Below, in pieces: positions 12,001 to 22,596 of a stretch of 42,775 nucleotides of DNA. This stretch comes from Arachnopeziza araneosa. Taxonomy: Eukaryota > Ascomycota > Leotiomycetes > Helotiales > Arachnopezizaceae. The position numbers and the translations under genes were made by a program. The stretch covers positions 1-42,775 of the forward strand of contig QYAI01000230.1 of NCBI GenBank assembly GCA_003988855.1, written 5' to 3'. The notes beneath the pieces are model-generated. The model saw only the letters and a list, made by a program, of their open reading frames with translations. It ran no database searches and was not told where the DNA came from. The number at the start of each line of letters is the position of its first letter. The first letter of the stretch is position 1.

Positions 12001-12438
12001 GATATCCTCGCCGGAAACTCTGAGACCCTCCAACCTCCACTGCCCAAGAGAAAGAGACATATTTGTGTCTGTGCTGAGTGCGGCAAAGCTATGGAAGGGA
12101 AGAGCGAGGAACCTCACGAGCGAGCTGCTATTGTCGAAACAATCCCTAGAAATTCGTCCCAGCCATCCCGCAATTCTCTTCTACATAACCTCAAGTACGA
12201 CTCCCAAGAAGGGCCAAATGATTCTTCTCTTTGTCCTCAAATAATCAGCACAATAGATGAAAATACTGATCTACAATCTCAGCGCAGTGCGGAAGTAATG
12301 AGCGAGCACGCGCCGACTCAGCACTATGACCAAAAACCTCGCATGCTTGCTTTATTCGAAAGAATTCCTGAATTCAGAGATGATACCTCTGGTCGCCATT
12401 TTGGCAGTGAGGATTTGCCATACCTTACCCTGGCTTGA
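9082..12438 (+). CDS. VIT and von Willebrand factor A domain protein
   Basis: Large intracellular protein of about 1098 residues after removal of a 60-bp intron (10553-10612). The intron length is a multiple of three and contains no stop, so the unspliced frame is also open. Residues about 15-150 form a VIT (inter-alpha-trypsin inhibitor-like) domain, with LPEYSILDFRCSFGG and EKERARSRFYASQKAG as recognisable parts. Residues about 285-460 form a vWA domain with a complete metal-ion site: D-x-S-x-S in FLADRSDSMAGRKM, the Thr in NKGGTELLPAL and the Asp in TLTDGG. The C-terminal half is Ser/Pro-rich and low complexity, with an 18-residue duplication (PQSPQPR near 11587 and 11641). Fungal VIT-vWA proteins are widespread; their cellular role is poorly defined. 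No link to the peptide cluster is evident. Confidence 0.9.
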   Translation: MTVKIGNGQQCLNPLSVKFNAIILDDLAKFIVTHNFYNDTKADLAAADFTFPLLPEYSILDFRCSFGGAASNNRILRAVVLEKERARSRFYASQKAGKRTGLLEQSSGDVFRSAIGNIPAEARIQTEITLAGFLRRRIGSDRTIATTVTVPISICPRYGLPPPEWERTGLPLPPLGLSAELQIHTEGSQKISVELVSNHQEWTTFEERTGKYRGGDTTAQATTVVKIQNKYPHQKGDIVLDIIKGPEYDVPTAWLETHTTKANHYAAMITIPKSVAQSIHAVRSGVKREIIFLADRSDSMAGRKMEGLIAAMTVFLKGIPVDRLFNVWYFGYQHQSLWPKSVQYNGEALAYALAHVKGFKANKGGTELLPALKDIIQTSGTDVEATDVITLTDGGVNDDILEATLKLVARAKHESGGRMRFFTLGIGDDVSHALVTGIAKAGGGYGHVIGTTDYDVWPERMAAVLGAATEEHLGSVQVQVDAHDIVQPREGKFIIFILAYQLNQTCLFFLASSFQRPNPLQSPADLASLPAFSRNRIFMLFDPRIWSHGPPSSITIMTRNPLGVIIRHEIIKMHRVSFASTLIHKLAARAAIGDLERSESWVQLNPEGPEQGSEEETELTRQEGVRLGCEWNLVSKWTSFFLEESRHSGASDPFLTTPPQSPKKSQKSSSDRSEDHRSSASSSDHHDPITPSLSSNASPSLDSPPSPKPSSLRPRDPIASTGTQRAQDDRSSSTSDSFIEERNSDSIKSWVLTDFGVSAPTSNTPASSVLYEAPEVDGTNQGTNDLEKKKVLKLIEHQNFDGSFNFESPQAAEKIVPSVETRPTRRGLFYRALNGPQSPQPRHRGILNRLLNEPQSPQPRLHNKHSRNTRLFSGSILNSTRVMSEADGRDPLEDSTFEEDFLGHDFRLVAKMLHELAQLNPSLPDSMATILLFERDLNDYYTLFSQSLRKAYTFVDDLIPDPEERSAWMEYARDILAGNSETLQPPLPKRKRHICVCAECGKAMEGKSEEPHERAAIVETIPRNSSQPSRNSLLHNLKYDSQEGPNDSSLCPQIISTIDENTDLQSQRSAEVMSEHAPTQHYDQKPRMLALFERIPEFRDDTSGRHFGSEDLPYLTLA

Positions 12439-13254
12439 GGATATCGGTAGTCTAGGATATTATTCTCTGTCATATTTGCTTCCATCTTTACGATTGCCAT
12501 GTCATGATAATGTCCTGGCATTCGCTCTTAAAGACATGAAGAGTTATTGCAGAATATTGTACTCACCTCAAAATTGAAATTTCCTTTATTTTTGGCATCT
12601 TTAATCTCTTAAACTTGTGGCAGTCGGTCTATGATTTTCAAAAAAGCTGTGTTGAATCCAGGATCGTATCAGTATAATGTCTTTGAGCTATGCAATAATA
12701 TAAAACTCTCTCCTCTCTCTCTTGATATATATGTGTTACAGGCTCAACTCTTTTACCATCTTCGACCTTTCATTTCTAAAGAGCAAATCATCAGCAAAAT
12801 TTATAGCCGCTTCAATGACATTCTACGTCACCTCCAGAACCTTACACTCCTTATTATCGGCTTTGCAATCAATCTGCGTCAACTTCGTAATATTCCTACT
12901 GATAGACCTTGCCATCCTGTCCCGATCTTCACTGTGTTTAAAGTTGCGTACTTAGGGTTTATCTCCTCGAGAGTAAGGCGCCAACGCTGTAGAGATTGCA
13001 ACCGAAATATAGTCATAAAATTTTGTATCTTAGCATGTAGGTGTGTATTTGATCTATGGTAAACCGTAAAAATAATTTTCAATGACATCTCAAGGACTTG
13101 ACTGATGATGAACAGCATAGATTATCAGATCGATAGATGTTTAATTCAATTTCTCGCTGCTCTTACTTACATCTATAAACATTTTTGAAAGGAATACTCT
13201 CGTGTCGGTCAGTCCTGGATGAGTTCTTTGTTCCAAGATATCACATAATACATC
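12439..13254. other. Intergenic, convergent gene ends
   Basis: The vWA gene and the 2EXR gene converge on this 0.8-kb spacer. It is AT-rich and holds no credible gene; it presumably contains both 3' ends. Confidence 0.5.
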
Positions 13255-14085
13255 TTATTGCAACCCAACCTTATGCCCATTGATGACTAGGGTCACCCAC
13301 TGAACATTAGGACGCAACCTTTCTGAAGTAGCGCGAAGCTCGTCACCAAGTCCCAACCTCGCCATACGGCGCTTTACTACTTCGCTGTCCTCCAAACCTG
13401 CATGGAGGGCCTGGAGCTTTGTATGCAACTCGAAACAGAGTCCTCTATCCCCTTTGGTGCTAATATCAATTGGAAGAAACTCAATCGATGCAAATTTTCG
13501 CGGTCCAGGAAGCTGCACAGCATCCTCCTCATCTAGGTAATACAACAAAACCTCTTCGTATGGACTGCATGCCGCTATAAAGTCATCCTCGTCTGACAAA
13601 AACGTAAGATAAGCTGTTACAACATTCATCGCAAGGCGGATGGGACGGCCAAGAAGGCGCTGATCAACCCGGTCTTTGGGTCTAGGATCGAATACCCAAG
13701 GGAATGAATGCAGGTCGAATTCTCCGACGAGGCAAATCCGATCACAGCCAAGGTTGACAAATATTTTTGGAGGCGATGTAACTCTGAGACCGTAATGCCT
13801 TGGAATGTCGTACGATGAACCGAATTCCAGCGAATAGTATTTCAGACCAATAGCTCGAGACTCTTTGTTGACGTACAGGATTGCGGGGGGTGGCTGAGTG
13901 GTAACATATCGGTACAATGCAAAGCCACCCGGAATAATCGAAGAGGGTGCGAGATTGCTGAGGCTTTGAGCCCATAGATCAATATCACGAGACTGGAAAG
14001 CCACGTTTTTCCAAATGCAGGCACGAATGTCGAACGGGAACTGGGCAAAGCAAGTGAATGCGGGTAGCGCCGCCCCGTCATCCAT
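13255..14085 (-). CDS. 2EXR domain-containing protein
   Basis: Single-exon gene of 276 residues. The N terminus carries the 2EXR signature: FTCFAQFPFDIRACIWKNV followed further on by ILYVNKESRAIGLKYYSLEF, that is an FxxFPxxIRxxIW block and a VNxESRxxxLxxY block. The family is hugely expanded in Pezizomycotina, and I know no established biochemical function for it. It is usually predicted to be a soluble protein, and no signal peptide or membrane segment is visible here. The start at 14085 places the motif about 10 residues in, as in other members. It is an isolated gene with no operon-like partner. Confidence 0.8.
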   Translation of the reverse strand: MDDGAALPAFTCFAQFPFDIRACIWKNVAFQSRDIDLWAQSLSNLAPSSIIPGGFALYRYVTTQPPPAILYVNKESRAIGLKYYSLEFGSSYDIPRHYGLRVTSPPKIFVNLGCDRICLVGEFDLHSFPWVFDPRPKDRVDQRLLGRPIRLAMNVVTAYLTFLSDEDDFIAACSPYEEVLLYYLDEEDAVQLPGPRKFASIEFLPIDISTKGDRGLCFELHTKLQALHAGLEDSEVVKRRMARLGLGDELRATSERLRPNVQWVTLVINGHKVGLQ

Positions 14086-15112
14086 TCTAGCCCGATATCT
14101 GTGAACCTTCGTGTGGTAATATTTTTGGTGGTTCTTGATAGTAACCCAGAATCACAACTGTGTAGGGATGAGGTTTGGATGGATATAAATTTATGACAAT
14201 GACGCGAGAATCATAGTGTGTAGAGTGATTCTGTCTGAGTAAAACCTTTCAGATGCTAAAGATGTATTCTTGGAGATGTAGATGCCGTCCGTCGTGATCT
14301 GTTTCAGCTTTATGAACTGTGCTTTCGGTTTTCCAAACTTGTCAATTGTCCCGATGCCGCAAGGGTAATCTTACTGGGGACTCGATAGCTGTGGTTGGTG
14401 GGCTCGTTAAATGGTCGGTAGATGCTGGCTTCGTAAGCGCTCGGTAATAGGCGAAATTACTGCGTTCCTAGTTTGTACCTTATAACACAATATACAACGC
14501 TTAAATCCTCGATAGGACAATGCTCGGCAGCATGCTCAACGTAGCTATGCTGACAGGAAGCATCTCCGGCATGGGTCTTCCTTGCTGTGAGCATGGACAT
14601 CTTAATATGAGTGTGAAGATGTAAGAGTTACCACGGTATGTTGAGGATCGCTAACCGAGTGACGCAAGATGTTATTGGATAGATCGGGTTGCGCCCTGCT
14701 TCAGGATTAATGATTTTCAACTTGAACAGGCGGACTCCATTGGGTAGATCGGGTTACTCTTGCCTACTTCAGCATTTTGATGATCGTCAAAGGAATGAGG
14801 CGGACCCTATTGGGTAGATCGTGTCGTTAGCCTCTCATGTGTACCCGTTACGATGTCTACCTAGATTTAAGGTTAATAAAAACAAAACTATTGCATGTGA
14901 TCTTATAGCATAAGCTGAAGGCGGGGAATGAAACTTCCACAGATGTGGTGGCTTGGCTTCGAGAAGTTCTGATGAAGTAAAGCAATTTTGTAGCAGCCAA
15001 AGAATTTCCTTTATCAAATGATGTGAGGACTAGTTTCTTAGCCGCAAGTTTGTTGAACATCAATGTTTTGCAGTCAACCGAGTCCTAGCTTAGTAGATCT
15101 GGAATTAACAGG
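14086..15112. other. Intergenic with degenerate tandem repeat
   Basis: Contains the promoter sides of two divergent genes (2EXR and the second Zn2Cys6 regulator) and a degenerate tandem repeat at 14675-14826. No convincing gene was found. Confidence 0.5.
14675..14826. repeat. Degenerate 65-70 bp tandem repeat (two units plus partial third)
   Basis: Units start at 14675, 14740 and 14810 with TTGG[AG]TAGATCG. Each full unit continues with a CCTRCTTCAG-like segment, then TGAT..TCAA and a GGCGGAC[CT]C end. The third unit stops after about 17 bases. Confidence 0.75.
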
Positions 15113-17318
15113 ATGAGTAAGTTGAGCGCTTCTTGTGATGAGTGTGAAATGTCGCTAAATATCTGCAGCCCCATTACGGACCCAAGGGACTCGGAGCCTC
15201 CATGGCTGCTGGACATGTCGCCTTAGGAGGAAGAAATGTGATGAGACTCACCCAAACTGTTCAATCTGTTCTGGTCTTGGACTGGTCTGCTCTGGGTATG
15301 GACCAAGGCCAGTGTGGATGGACGGCGGTGAAGCTGAGAAAGAGCAAGCTTCGAGGGTCAAAAGACTCATCAAGAGCAACAAAAGAAGCAAGAAAGAGCT
15401 TCAACTATCATCACCATTATCAATCGGTTTGCTAGATCCACCACTAGGCCTTTTGACTCCAAGTACTACAGCCTCAAGAACTTCTCCAACCCAGACTGTC
15501 TCTCGGCATTCGAGTGGTGAGAATAGCAGTAACTGGTTTTTTGAGGACCAAGACTTCCCTTCTTGCGACTTTATGGACCTGGATCTAGATATCTCTTTCC
15601 TTGATTCCTCTACCGGAAAGTCGTTCGATCCCCAAGATCTACCTGAAGTGGATTTGTTCAACTTTACTGGGAAGTCATCGGAGAATATGACTCGAGCACA
15701 TCCTCCACTCTCGGTTCTCACCGAAAATCCCAACAAATTTCACCCATCTTTGCCCTCAGGCACGGAAGAGGCACCGACAACCTCATCGGTTTTTATAAAT
15801 TCTCAAAACGATTCCCAGTATGTAACAGCAGTTTCCGAATCTGGCAGTGGCATCTCCAATAGTGATAGCCAAGAGTCATTAGCACAAAATAATATGGACA
15901 GTCAAGAGAGTGACAGCTCACAAGAAGACTTACCGACCCCAAAAGTTCCCAAGCATGTAGAACCTCGAGCATGGAAACCGACGCCAGTTGGTAACTTAAT
16001 CCTCAACATTGGCGAAAGACATGATGAAGCAAAATGGTTCATGCATTATTTAGATCGTGTCTTCTACGTTATTTTTCCGTTCTACGACACATCGGGAAAT
16101 GAAGGATGTCGTGGTTGGATCTTGAACTTGTTGATGCGAGATAGGTCAGTCTACTATGCTGCACTTGCTCTCGGCCAATATCATTTCCCATACTCGTGTA
16201 ATTCGTCATTCCAAATTGAATACAGCAACAAACGAAGTCGAGATGGGGAAGAGTACCATAATTTAGCTCTTCGCGACCTTCAAGATGCGATTGGTCAGGC
16301 ACATACCGGTGACCAATCAAAAAGCCTGATTCGTAAAATCCAAGCTCTTACATGCTCGCTTCATCTATTGGTGTTCGAGGTACGAAATCATTGGCTTACA
16401 ATCGTTCAGGAGGAGAGATAAGCTGACAACTTCTAGATTCTTGATGGAGCAGTTGGACCTTGGCAAACCCATCTCCGGACTGCTTCTCCGCTAGTATCAG
16501 ATCTCGCCAGAGCTTTGATCTCGGAAGCTCCAAAAGAAGTAACTGTGTGGGATAATGAGGATGCCCTTTCGTCCGAAGACCGCACCGCGGGGTCACTTAT
16601 TCTGAGTGCTCTCGTCTGGTTCGACATTCTTGCTGGTGCTTCTAATGCCTCCAGACCACTTTTGGATGTAGATCATGTATCAATTCTCGAATATCCTGGC
16701 ATTGAGACGAAAGCACTCACGGGCTGCGAAAATTGGGTGCTTTCCGCCATCTTTAAGATATCGGAATTGAGTGCTTGGAAGAAAGACTCTCAGAGCAAGA
16801 ATATATTAAGCGTCGCAGAATTGGCAAGACGCGGTTCTCAGATTGAAATGGATCTGAAAGCGAGGCTAGAGAGCATATCGATACCGGATATTGTCGCTAC
16901 CGATACGCAGTTTCCGGGAGCACGACGCTCAAACTCGACAATTTTGAAAATTTCGCGGATCTTTGGTCTGGCTGCTCTGACGTATCTTCATGTCACGGTT
17001 TCAGGGGCGAATTATCTGCTCCCAGAGATCGTCGAGAGTGTTTCAAAGACTGTTGAGGCTTTTTCAGGTTTTGAGGATATAAAGTCCTTGCGGCATTTGG
17101 TATGGCCGTTTTGTGTTTCAGCATGCATGGCGTCTGGTAAGCAGCAGGAGTTCTTTCGCAAGCTTGGAGCTACTATACACAGAGAAGACAAAATGTTGGG
17201 TGCTGCAAAAGAGGCATTAAAGATTACAGAGGAATGCTGGAAGATGAGGGAGATGTCAAGAAATTTTGATTGGATATCTGCCATGAGAAGGTTGGGCAAT
17301 TGCATCATTTTAGCATAG
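15113..17318 (+). CDS. Zn2Cys6 transcription factor 2, candidate cluster regulator
   Basis: Nuclear regulator of about 698 residues. Exon 1 is a 4-base micro-exon (15113-15116, ATG plus one base), followed by a 52-bp intron with a GTAAGT donor, then 15169-16379 and 16437-17318. This model places an intact zinc cluster at the very N terminus: C15-x2-C18-x6-C25-x6-C32-x2-C35-x6-C42, followed by SGYGPRPVWMDGGEAEKEQ, a linker commonly seen after such clusters. Ser-rich low-complexity sequence follows to about residue 280. The rest resembles the PF11951 domain, with GPWQTHLRTASPL and the C-terminal RHLVWPFCVSACMASG region. It abuts the first UstYa gene (convergent, 133 bp apart), so it is the best candidate for the pathway-specific activator. 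Family assignment is firm; target genes are inferred. Confidence 0.88.
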
Positions 17319-17451
17319 TCGTCTCAAGATTTCGACTCATAACTGTAGATATATGCTCTTCAAGAGCTCACCAGCAAGTAAAATGCTATACATTCTCATG
17401 GCCTGTCGATCTATTATTTCGCTGTCTATACAATATATGATTCTCAAAGCC

Positions 17452-18763
17452 TCAAGGTATGGTTGCAGAAACATCTTCATCGTCGGGAATTTTCAGAAAA
17501 TCGGGAGGTTGCTCTTTGGGAACTTGGTGATCTATCGCCCATTGTCTTACAGCATCAAAGTTTTTGCATTTATGACGCGTGTTGAAGTCAGGATATGGAG
17601 TAGGGTGGTCCTTGTTCCACCATACCTCTCCTAGTACGCCGGTCTCAACTGTACACATAAGTTGCTGACGGAGCGTATCCAAACAGTGGGCTACAATTAT
17701 TAATCGTTAAACTCAGGGGCGTATTAGGTATTTATGGGATACTCACAGACGTGCAACCGAAGGACGTCGTCATCATTTTTGAAGGCGCCATGTCCGCGCG
17801 AATAGTAGTAATCGAAATTATAATATAAAGATTGGCGAAGAAGATCCTGTGTTTTTGTCAGTCAAAATTTTGTTTTCGAAATACCGATACTTACCAGGCA
17901 ATGCAAATGATGTAAGCCTTCAACGTAAGCTGGATATCCTCCACCATACTTCTCAGATATTTGGACTTGATGGGGCGAAAGGCCAGACTTGCTTGCTAGC
18001 TCTGAGGGGATGATTATAGGCCCTGAACAGGCCAGTCAGCTTAATGACTTTGACGAGGAACGCGATCATACAATCAAATCCTAATGCATCCCATGCTGTG
18101 TCCACTTCTGGACCTGGGTCGCCTCGAAACACATTCTCATGTATGAATGAACCATTAAAGCTGACCATTTGGTCATACTTGATATCCATATCAAGCATCA
18201 ATGGAGCTACAAGTTATTAGGACTGTCCATGTGAAAGTACCAGGCCATATCTTACACCACAGCATAGTTTGATATCGACTCCAGTAATGGCCTAACCGTA
18301 CTCCAGCAAAGCCTGCAATGATCAACCCCGTGATGAAAGAGAGTAAACAATACGAATGATGGATTATCGTTCTTTCCACACTATTACCCAAAATATTCTT
18401 ATTTTTTTTCGGAAGAAGAGATTCATCATCGTCAAGTGGGACTGCTTCGAAGTCGAACTTCATGTCTAGATGTTGTGAATCTGGCAAAGGTAGAGCTATC
18501 GAGCTGGCAACCTTCTTCCAGAGGTCGAAGAAGCAGGGAGTCGGGATATCTCGCTTCGGATGAATTTTGAAGGCCCTGCGCTCCCGTAAGCTCGCTTCGC
18601 TTTGACTTACCATCTCGTCTCGACTTACAATCGCGTCTCGACTTGCTGACTCATACAACCGCCGCAACGGCGCGCCATGTTTGAGAGGTGCATCCATGAC
18701 TTGAGCCATCGGTGCTGATGCCATGGTGCGATTTGACTCCACCCTCAGATTCTTCCACTCCAA
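17452..18763 (-). CDS. UstYa-family oxidase-like membrane protein 1 (DUF3328)
   Basis: About 369 residues from five exons (18763-18256, 18206-18072, 18022-17895, 17846-17747, 17690-17452). UstYa proteins of the ustiloxin and related fungal RiPP pathways install oxidative links, such as ether macrocycles, on Tyr-containing cores. Here a long acidic N-terminal tail precedes one membrane segment at about residues 137-159. DIKYDQMVSFNGSFIHENVF and ISEKYGGGYPAYVEG are typical family blocks. The two metal-ligand-like motifs are HHLHC (252-256) and HVSHC (289-293, created by splicing). A second in-frame ATG at 18724 would shorten the tail by 13 residues. It is divergently transcribed from UstYa-like gene 2 across 109 bp. 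The long N-terminal tail is unusual for the family. Confidence 0.9.
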
Positions 18764-18872
18764 TTTCCTCTACATTAAACATTTTTATCAATCGTCTTAG
18801 CACAGCTCTCACACAACTGTCTAGCCTAGTTTAATTTGATCATAATCTGAAGAAGTGTTGCATACCTTCAGC

Positions 18873-19821
18873 ATGTCGTCTTTGGACTCTGAACACGAGG
18901 ACAAGTGGGATGGAAATGAAGATGGTCGAGCGCTTTTGGGACAAGGAGGAAAATCGCAGCATTTGTTTGGCTGCAAAGGTTGCCAAGCAAGGTATTGGGT
19001 TATACGAAGTACCAAGTCGACCATTCTTGCAATTCTTTCTTGCAGTTTGATATCTGTGCTGGTTACTGCTTTGGTGGTGACCTGGTCCTACAGGCCATCT
19101 TCTACTTTTGGTAACATGTACGGCTGTAAGTGCAATTAAAAGTCTGCGAATAAACATCTGGCGAGACACTGACCTCTATCAGTACTCAAACAAACCGAGT
19201 TCACAACAACTTTCATGCCCGAAAACCTCTGGAATCCGCCATCTCCAAATAAAGAAAGTGACGCCGCCTGGGCAGCAATACCTGTCGGAGGTTTGTGACG
19301 CATTGTGAAATTTTCAGGACTAGAACGCTGACCGAGAAAAAGGATATGTCTTAATTGATGATCCGCGAAGCAAGAATCTGCCCGTATCACATTTAAGGGA
19401 GGACTTGGGCGGAGAAATTTATGCCGTATCAGGTTACCACCAACTTCATTGTTTGTAAGTGTGCCTCGAGAAAATGGGCCCAGAAATGAGAGTAACCAAC
19501 TTTAGGTCAATGATACGAAATGGATGGTTTTTGGTTCTTCAAAATGGAGTCGAAGCCTTGAGGACTGCGAAGTCATTCCCAAACCACCCCGCAAACAAGC
19601 CACTGGAGCCTCACATAGAGCATTGTTTTGACTACCTCCATCAAACATTGAAGTGTAATGCTGACTCAACATTGGAGCCTTTCTTGGACCATGATGGTTT
19701 AACTATGATGAAAGATGGCTCGAGCGGCTGGGGAGTTCAGCACGTCTGTAGGGATTTCGACAGGCTCGTTGACTGGGTAGATGAGCATGATGCTTTGAAG
19801 TTAGGATGGTTTGGAGACTAA
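18873..19821 (+). CDS. UstYa-family oxidase-like membrane protein 2 (DUF3328)
   Basis: Predicted 262 residues from four exons (18873-19125, 19183-19290, 19343-19454, 19506-19821). An acidic N-terminal tail is followed by a membrane segment at about 49-71. The lumenal part has NPPSPNKESDAAWAAIPVG, a family block around the DxAW element, then HQLHC (153-157) and HIEHC (194-198). The C terminus has VCRDFDRLVDWVDEH, matching the CRDF..L..W ending of classical members. The start codon at 18873 is preferred over 18855 because it directly precedes the acidic tail, but both are possible. It shares a short bidirectional promoter with gene 1, consistent with co-expression. Confidence 0.9.
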
Positions 19822-20613
19822 GAATATGAGAATGTGAGACAGCACTTTACCGAGATCCTAACTGCAAATCGTCGTGGCATGTATCACTTCTTTAAATATT
19901 ATTGCTTTAGAAAATGGTTATATCTTGCTCTTCAATGCGCAGTAAGCAATTTAAGGGGCTTCTTTCCGCAATACCGTTTTAAAAGATCATTAGTTTTTGT
20001 TGGTACAATCACGTGCCAACACGTGAAACCTAATTAGTCAGGCAGCCAGAACCCCATAAGGGTTCTCCAGCTGCCTCCACCCTTCTTTCGAATACAAGCC
20101 AACTTAACCCACCGATACAGACCCCTCCACAACGTGAGGAGTCCAGTATCCAGGGTAAACCGGCCGAAACCACAGAATAACTAGTTATTCGAAGTGAACC
20201 GACAGTTTTGGGCTTATGATTTGAAGGCCATCATGAAAGGTTTAGATTATGGATTATCTACCTATTCATCTCATCGAGGTCTAAACCAGGTGACTTGTAC
20301 AGTAAGTTGCTCACACTCGCATTTGCCAGAGCTGACCCCCACGACGGGCCTTGAAAACAGTAATCCTCGAGAAATTTATAGAAAGCTATTTGGAGAGCTA
20401 GTTTTATCGATTGAGTTATAAAAGTAAGATTGAAGTGTTGTGGAGTGACCTCGATGCACAGGCAAAATATGGAACAAATGATCGAGCGCTATCATAAATT
20501 TACTCAACTTCTGATAAAACGAGGTTTTTTGCCATAAGATAAAATAGCGAGTAGTTTTATAGTGACACTAAATCTACCTCATCCAAGGACTGAGTACTTT
20601 CCTCACCCTAAAA
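19822..20613. other. Intergenic with dispersed repeat copy A
   Basis: Lies between the convergent ends of UstYa-like gene 2 and the MFS gene. It contains one copy of a dispersed repeat (19993-20160); the remainder holds no credible gene. Confidence 0.6.
19993..20160 (+). repeat. Dispersed repeat copy A (possible solo LTR fragment)
   Basis: About 168 bp closely matched by 30743-30913 in the same orientation; the copies diverge sharply after GGGTAAAC. TGTTGGTACAAT with a nearby CACGTG recalls the start of fungal Ty1/copia-type LTRs, but no matching CA end was found. A strong hairpin lies at 20041-20075 (outer stem GGCAGC/GCTGCC, inner stem AGAACCC/GGGTTCT, loop CATAA). Confidence 0.75.
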
Positions 20614-22188
20614 TTAGAGTGTTTCTTTTCGGCCGGCGCTCTTCCTAGCCAACCAGAATCTTAGAAGTACCGCCAGCACTGCAACAGTCAACATCGAAGA
20701 CATGCACATGATCATCGCATTCGTATAATACGGCTGATCCGTTTCGGGAAACGCTCTCACCGCGAAGCCAGGTGCAACTTGTCCTGCGAGTTGAATCATT
20801 GCGAAGGAGATTGTTCGCTTAAATAATGACTCTTGTTGGTCCATCGTCCAAGTCACAATCAAGGCGAGGATGCTAGTATTCCCCAGAGAGGCGGGGTAGA
20901 TTGCAAGATATAGCCACCAGGCATTCCAGCGATACGAACCACCAAGCGCAAGGGTGGCGTAACCGATGGCTGAGATAATTGATAGGATGCAAATAAAGTA
21001 GCTCCTTTGCTTCGACGCATCGGACCGTGACATGATGAAAATAGCCATGAAGCCGGACCCCAGATACGGTGGGGCGCACAGAAGGTGAGTTCCAATTGAA
21101 GAGAATCTCAAGTTTTTCACAATGATCCGGAAGAATATTGGCATAGCTGCAAAAGACATGCTTCCTTTCGTGGTCATGAAGCTTGGCATTGCTGTAAGGA
21201 CGAGATTGGCGGCAAAGAACATGATAGCCAAAATATAGTTTTTTGGGTCCAATAGCGTTATCAAAGCATCGTAAAGTTTGGATTGTATAGTCCCCATGCT
21301 GCTAACTCTTGACAATTCTGTTCTGGGGACCCGTCGCTGTGCAACTTGCTGCTCGCGCTTGGTGAGAAATTGGGCGTGGCCCGGGCCATCTGGGAGCCTG
21401 CTCCAACCCCAGAATCCCAAGAGGACGCTCGGAATACCTTCCAGGAGGAACAACAAACGCCAAGACGCGATTGGAAGAGTCTGCCCAACTGCTGAAATGG
21501 CGAGAGAGAAAAAGCTGGCCACGGATGTCGAAAGCGGTGTAGCAGCGAACAGTATTCCAATTCTACGACCAAGCTCTTCCCGTCTGTAGAAGAGGGAGAG
21601 GTAGAGCGGCAGACTGTTGACTCCTGCTGCAACACATCCAAGTGCACTTCTCAAGTACAAAAGTTGCGTTTTAGAAGTAGCAATAGATTGTAGAGAAGCT
21701 ACGGCACCCCAGCAAATGGCCATCGCTCCAAGGAAGACATGAGCAGGCACAAAGTTCCATGCTATGCCTATCCATTGGCAGCAGATATATGCTATGTAGA
21801 AATTCACAATGGCCATCTCCATGCCATCATAGCCGAGATCGAGGTCAAGATCAAGACCCGCAATTTTTGCGTGCCCTAAATCTTTGCACGTTAATAATTA
21901 TTTCAGGTTTGAGAAAAGACAGCACATACTGGTTAGGTCTGAGAGGCTTGCTAGGCATAGCAAAAAGGCAAAGAGAACCACAATCCTGTCCAATTTGCGG
22001 ATCACAATCTTTTCTTCTGCCGCATTGTATTGTCTAGAAAGGCCTGGAAGGAAAGAGCCTCCAGAAATAGACACCTCGGCACCTTGATCTATTTTCAATT
22101 CTCCAAATTCGAGATCGCTCTCCCCGTCCGACTCCAAGTGGTCGGCGGACAAAAGACCATGGGCAATGGATTGCTCAATGTCTGACAT
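20614..22188 (-). CDS. MFS transporter, anion:cation symporter (allantoate permease-like) family
   Basis: About 506 residues in two exons (22188-21930, 21875-20614). A hydrophilic N-terminal tail of about 75 residues precedes the first membrane helix (VVLFAFLLCLASL). The intron falls just after LSDLT, where this family has LDRxNIGNA. Family blocks seen include FYRREELGRRIGILFAATP and the GIPSVLLGFWGWSRLPDGP loop, which place it in the Dal5/Tna1-like ACS group. Further hydrophobic helices run to the C terminus. It shares a 408-bp divergent promoter with UstYa-like gene 3 and sits inside the cluster, so export of the peptide or uptake of a precursor is plausible; most ACS members studied are importers, so the direction is uncertain. 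Confidence 0.88.
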
Positions 22189-22596
22189 ATTCGTGATTGT
22201 GATGGAATTCTCTTGTCTTTGGAGTGGATATTATTGTACAAGAAAGTTGAAACCCGCATACGACGAAGAGGCAGCTCAGAATGGAGCAGGAACAAGGTTC
22301 CGTTGATCGACTCGACACGATACGTATTCCCGATGAGCGCCGAGTTTTTTGGGCCGCCTCCCTGTCCTTCGTCTCCAGTTGGCGTGGCCGGAAAATTTGA
22401 CCGCGTCTCGCATCGCCATGCGGTCTAACGCTCAACCCCTGACCTCGCCACGCCGTTTCTTTGCGATTAAGCGAGAGCGAACCACAACACAGCAAGAAAG
22501 ACGACTTTCACTCAACACTCATCTGATCCCATTTCATTGGTTTTTTGTTTGGGTTCTCATCTCTTCAGCATTCTCTCCACAAGTCATTTTCTCATC
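22189..22596. promoter_or_regulatory. Divergent promoter, MFS transporter / UstYa-like gene 3
   Basis: 408-bp spacer between two divergent start codons. It contains CGG-N9-CCG at 22389-22403, a pair of triplets of the kind bound by Zn2Cys6 dimers. No gene is present. Binding by the cluster regulator is inference. Confidence 0.4.

Noticed and set aside
12631..13118. Overlapping frames of 65-143 codons on both strands
   Set aside because: AT-rich spacer between convergent genes; no recognisable protein features in any frame.
20175..20190. 16-bp perfect palindrome next to repeat copy A
   Set aside because: A 16-bp palindrome is expected about once by chance in a window of this size, and no second copy was seen.
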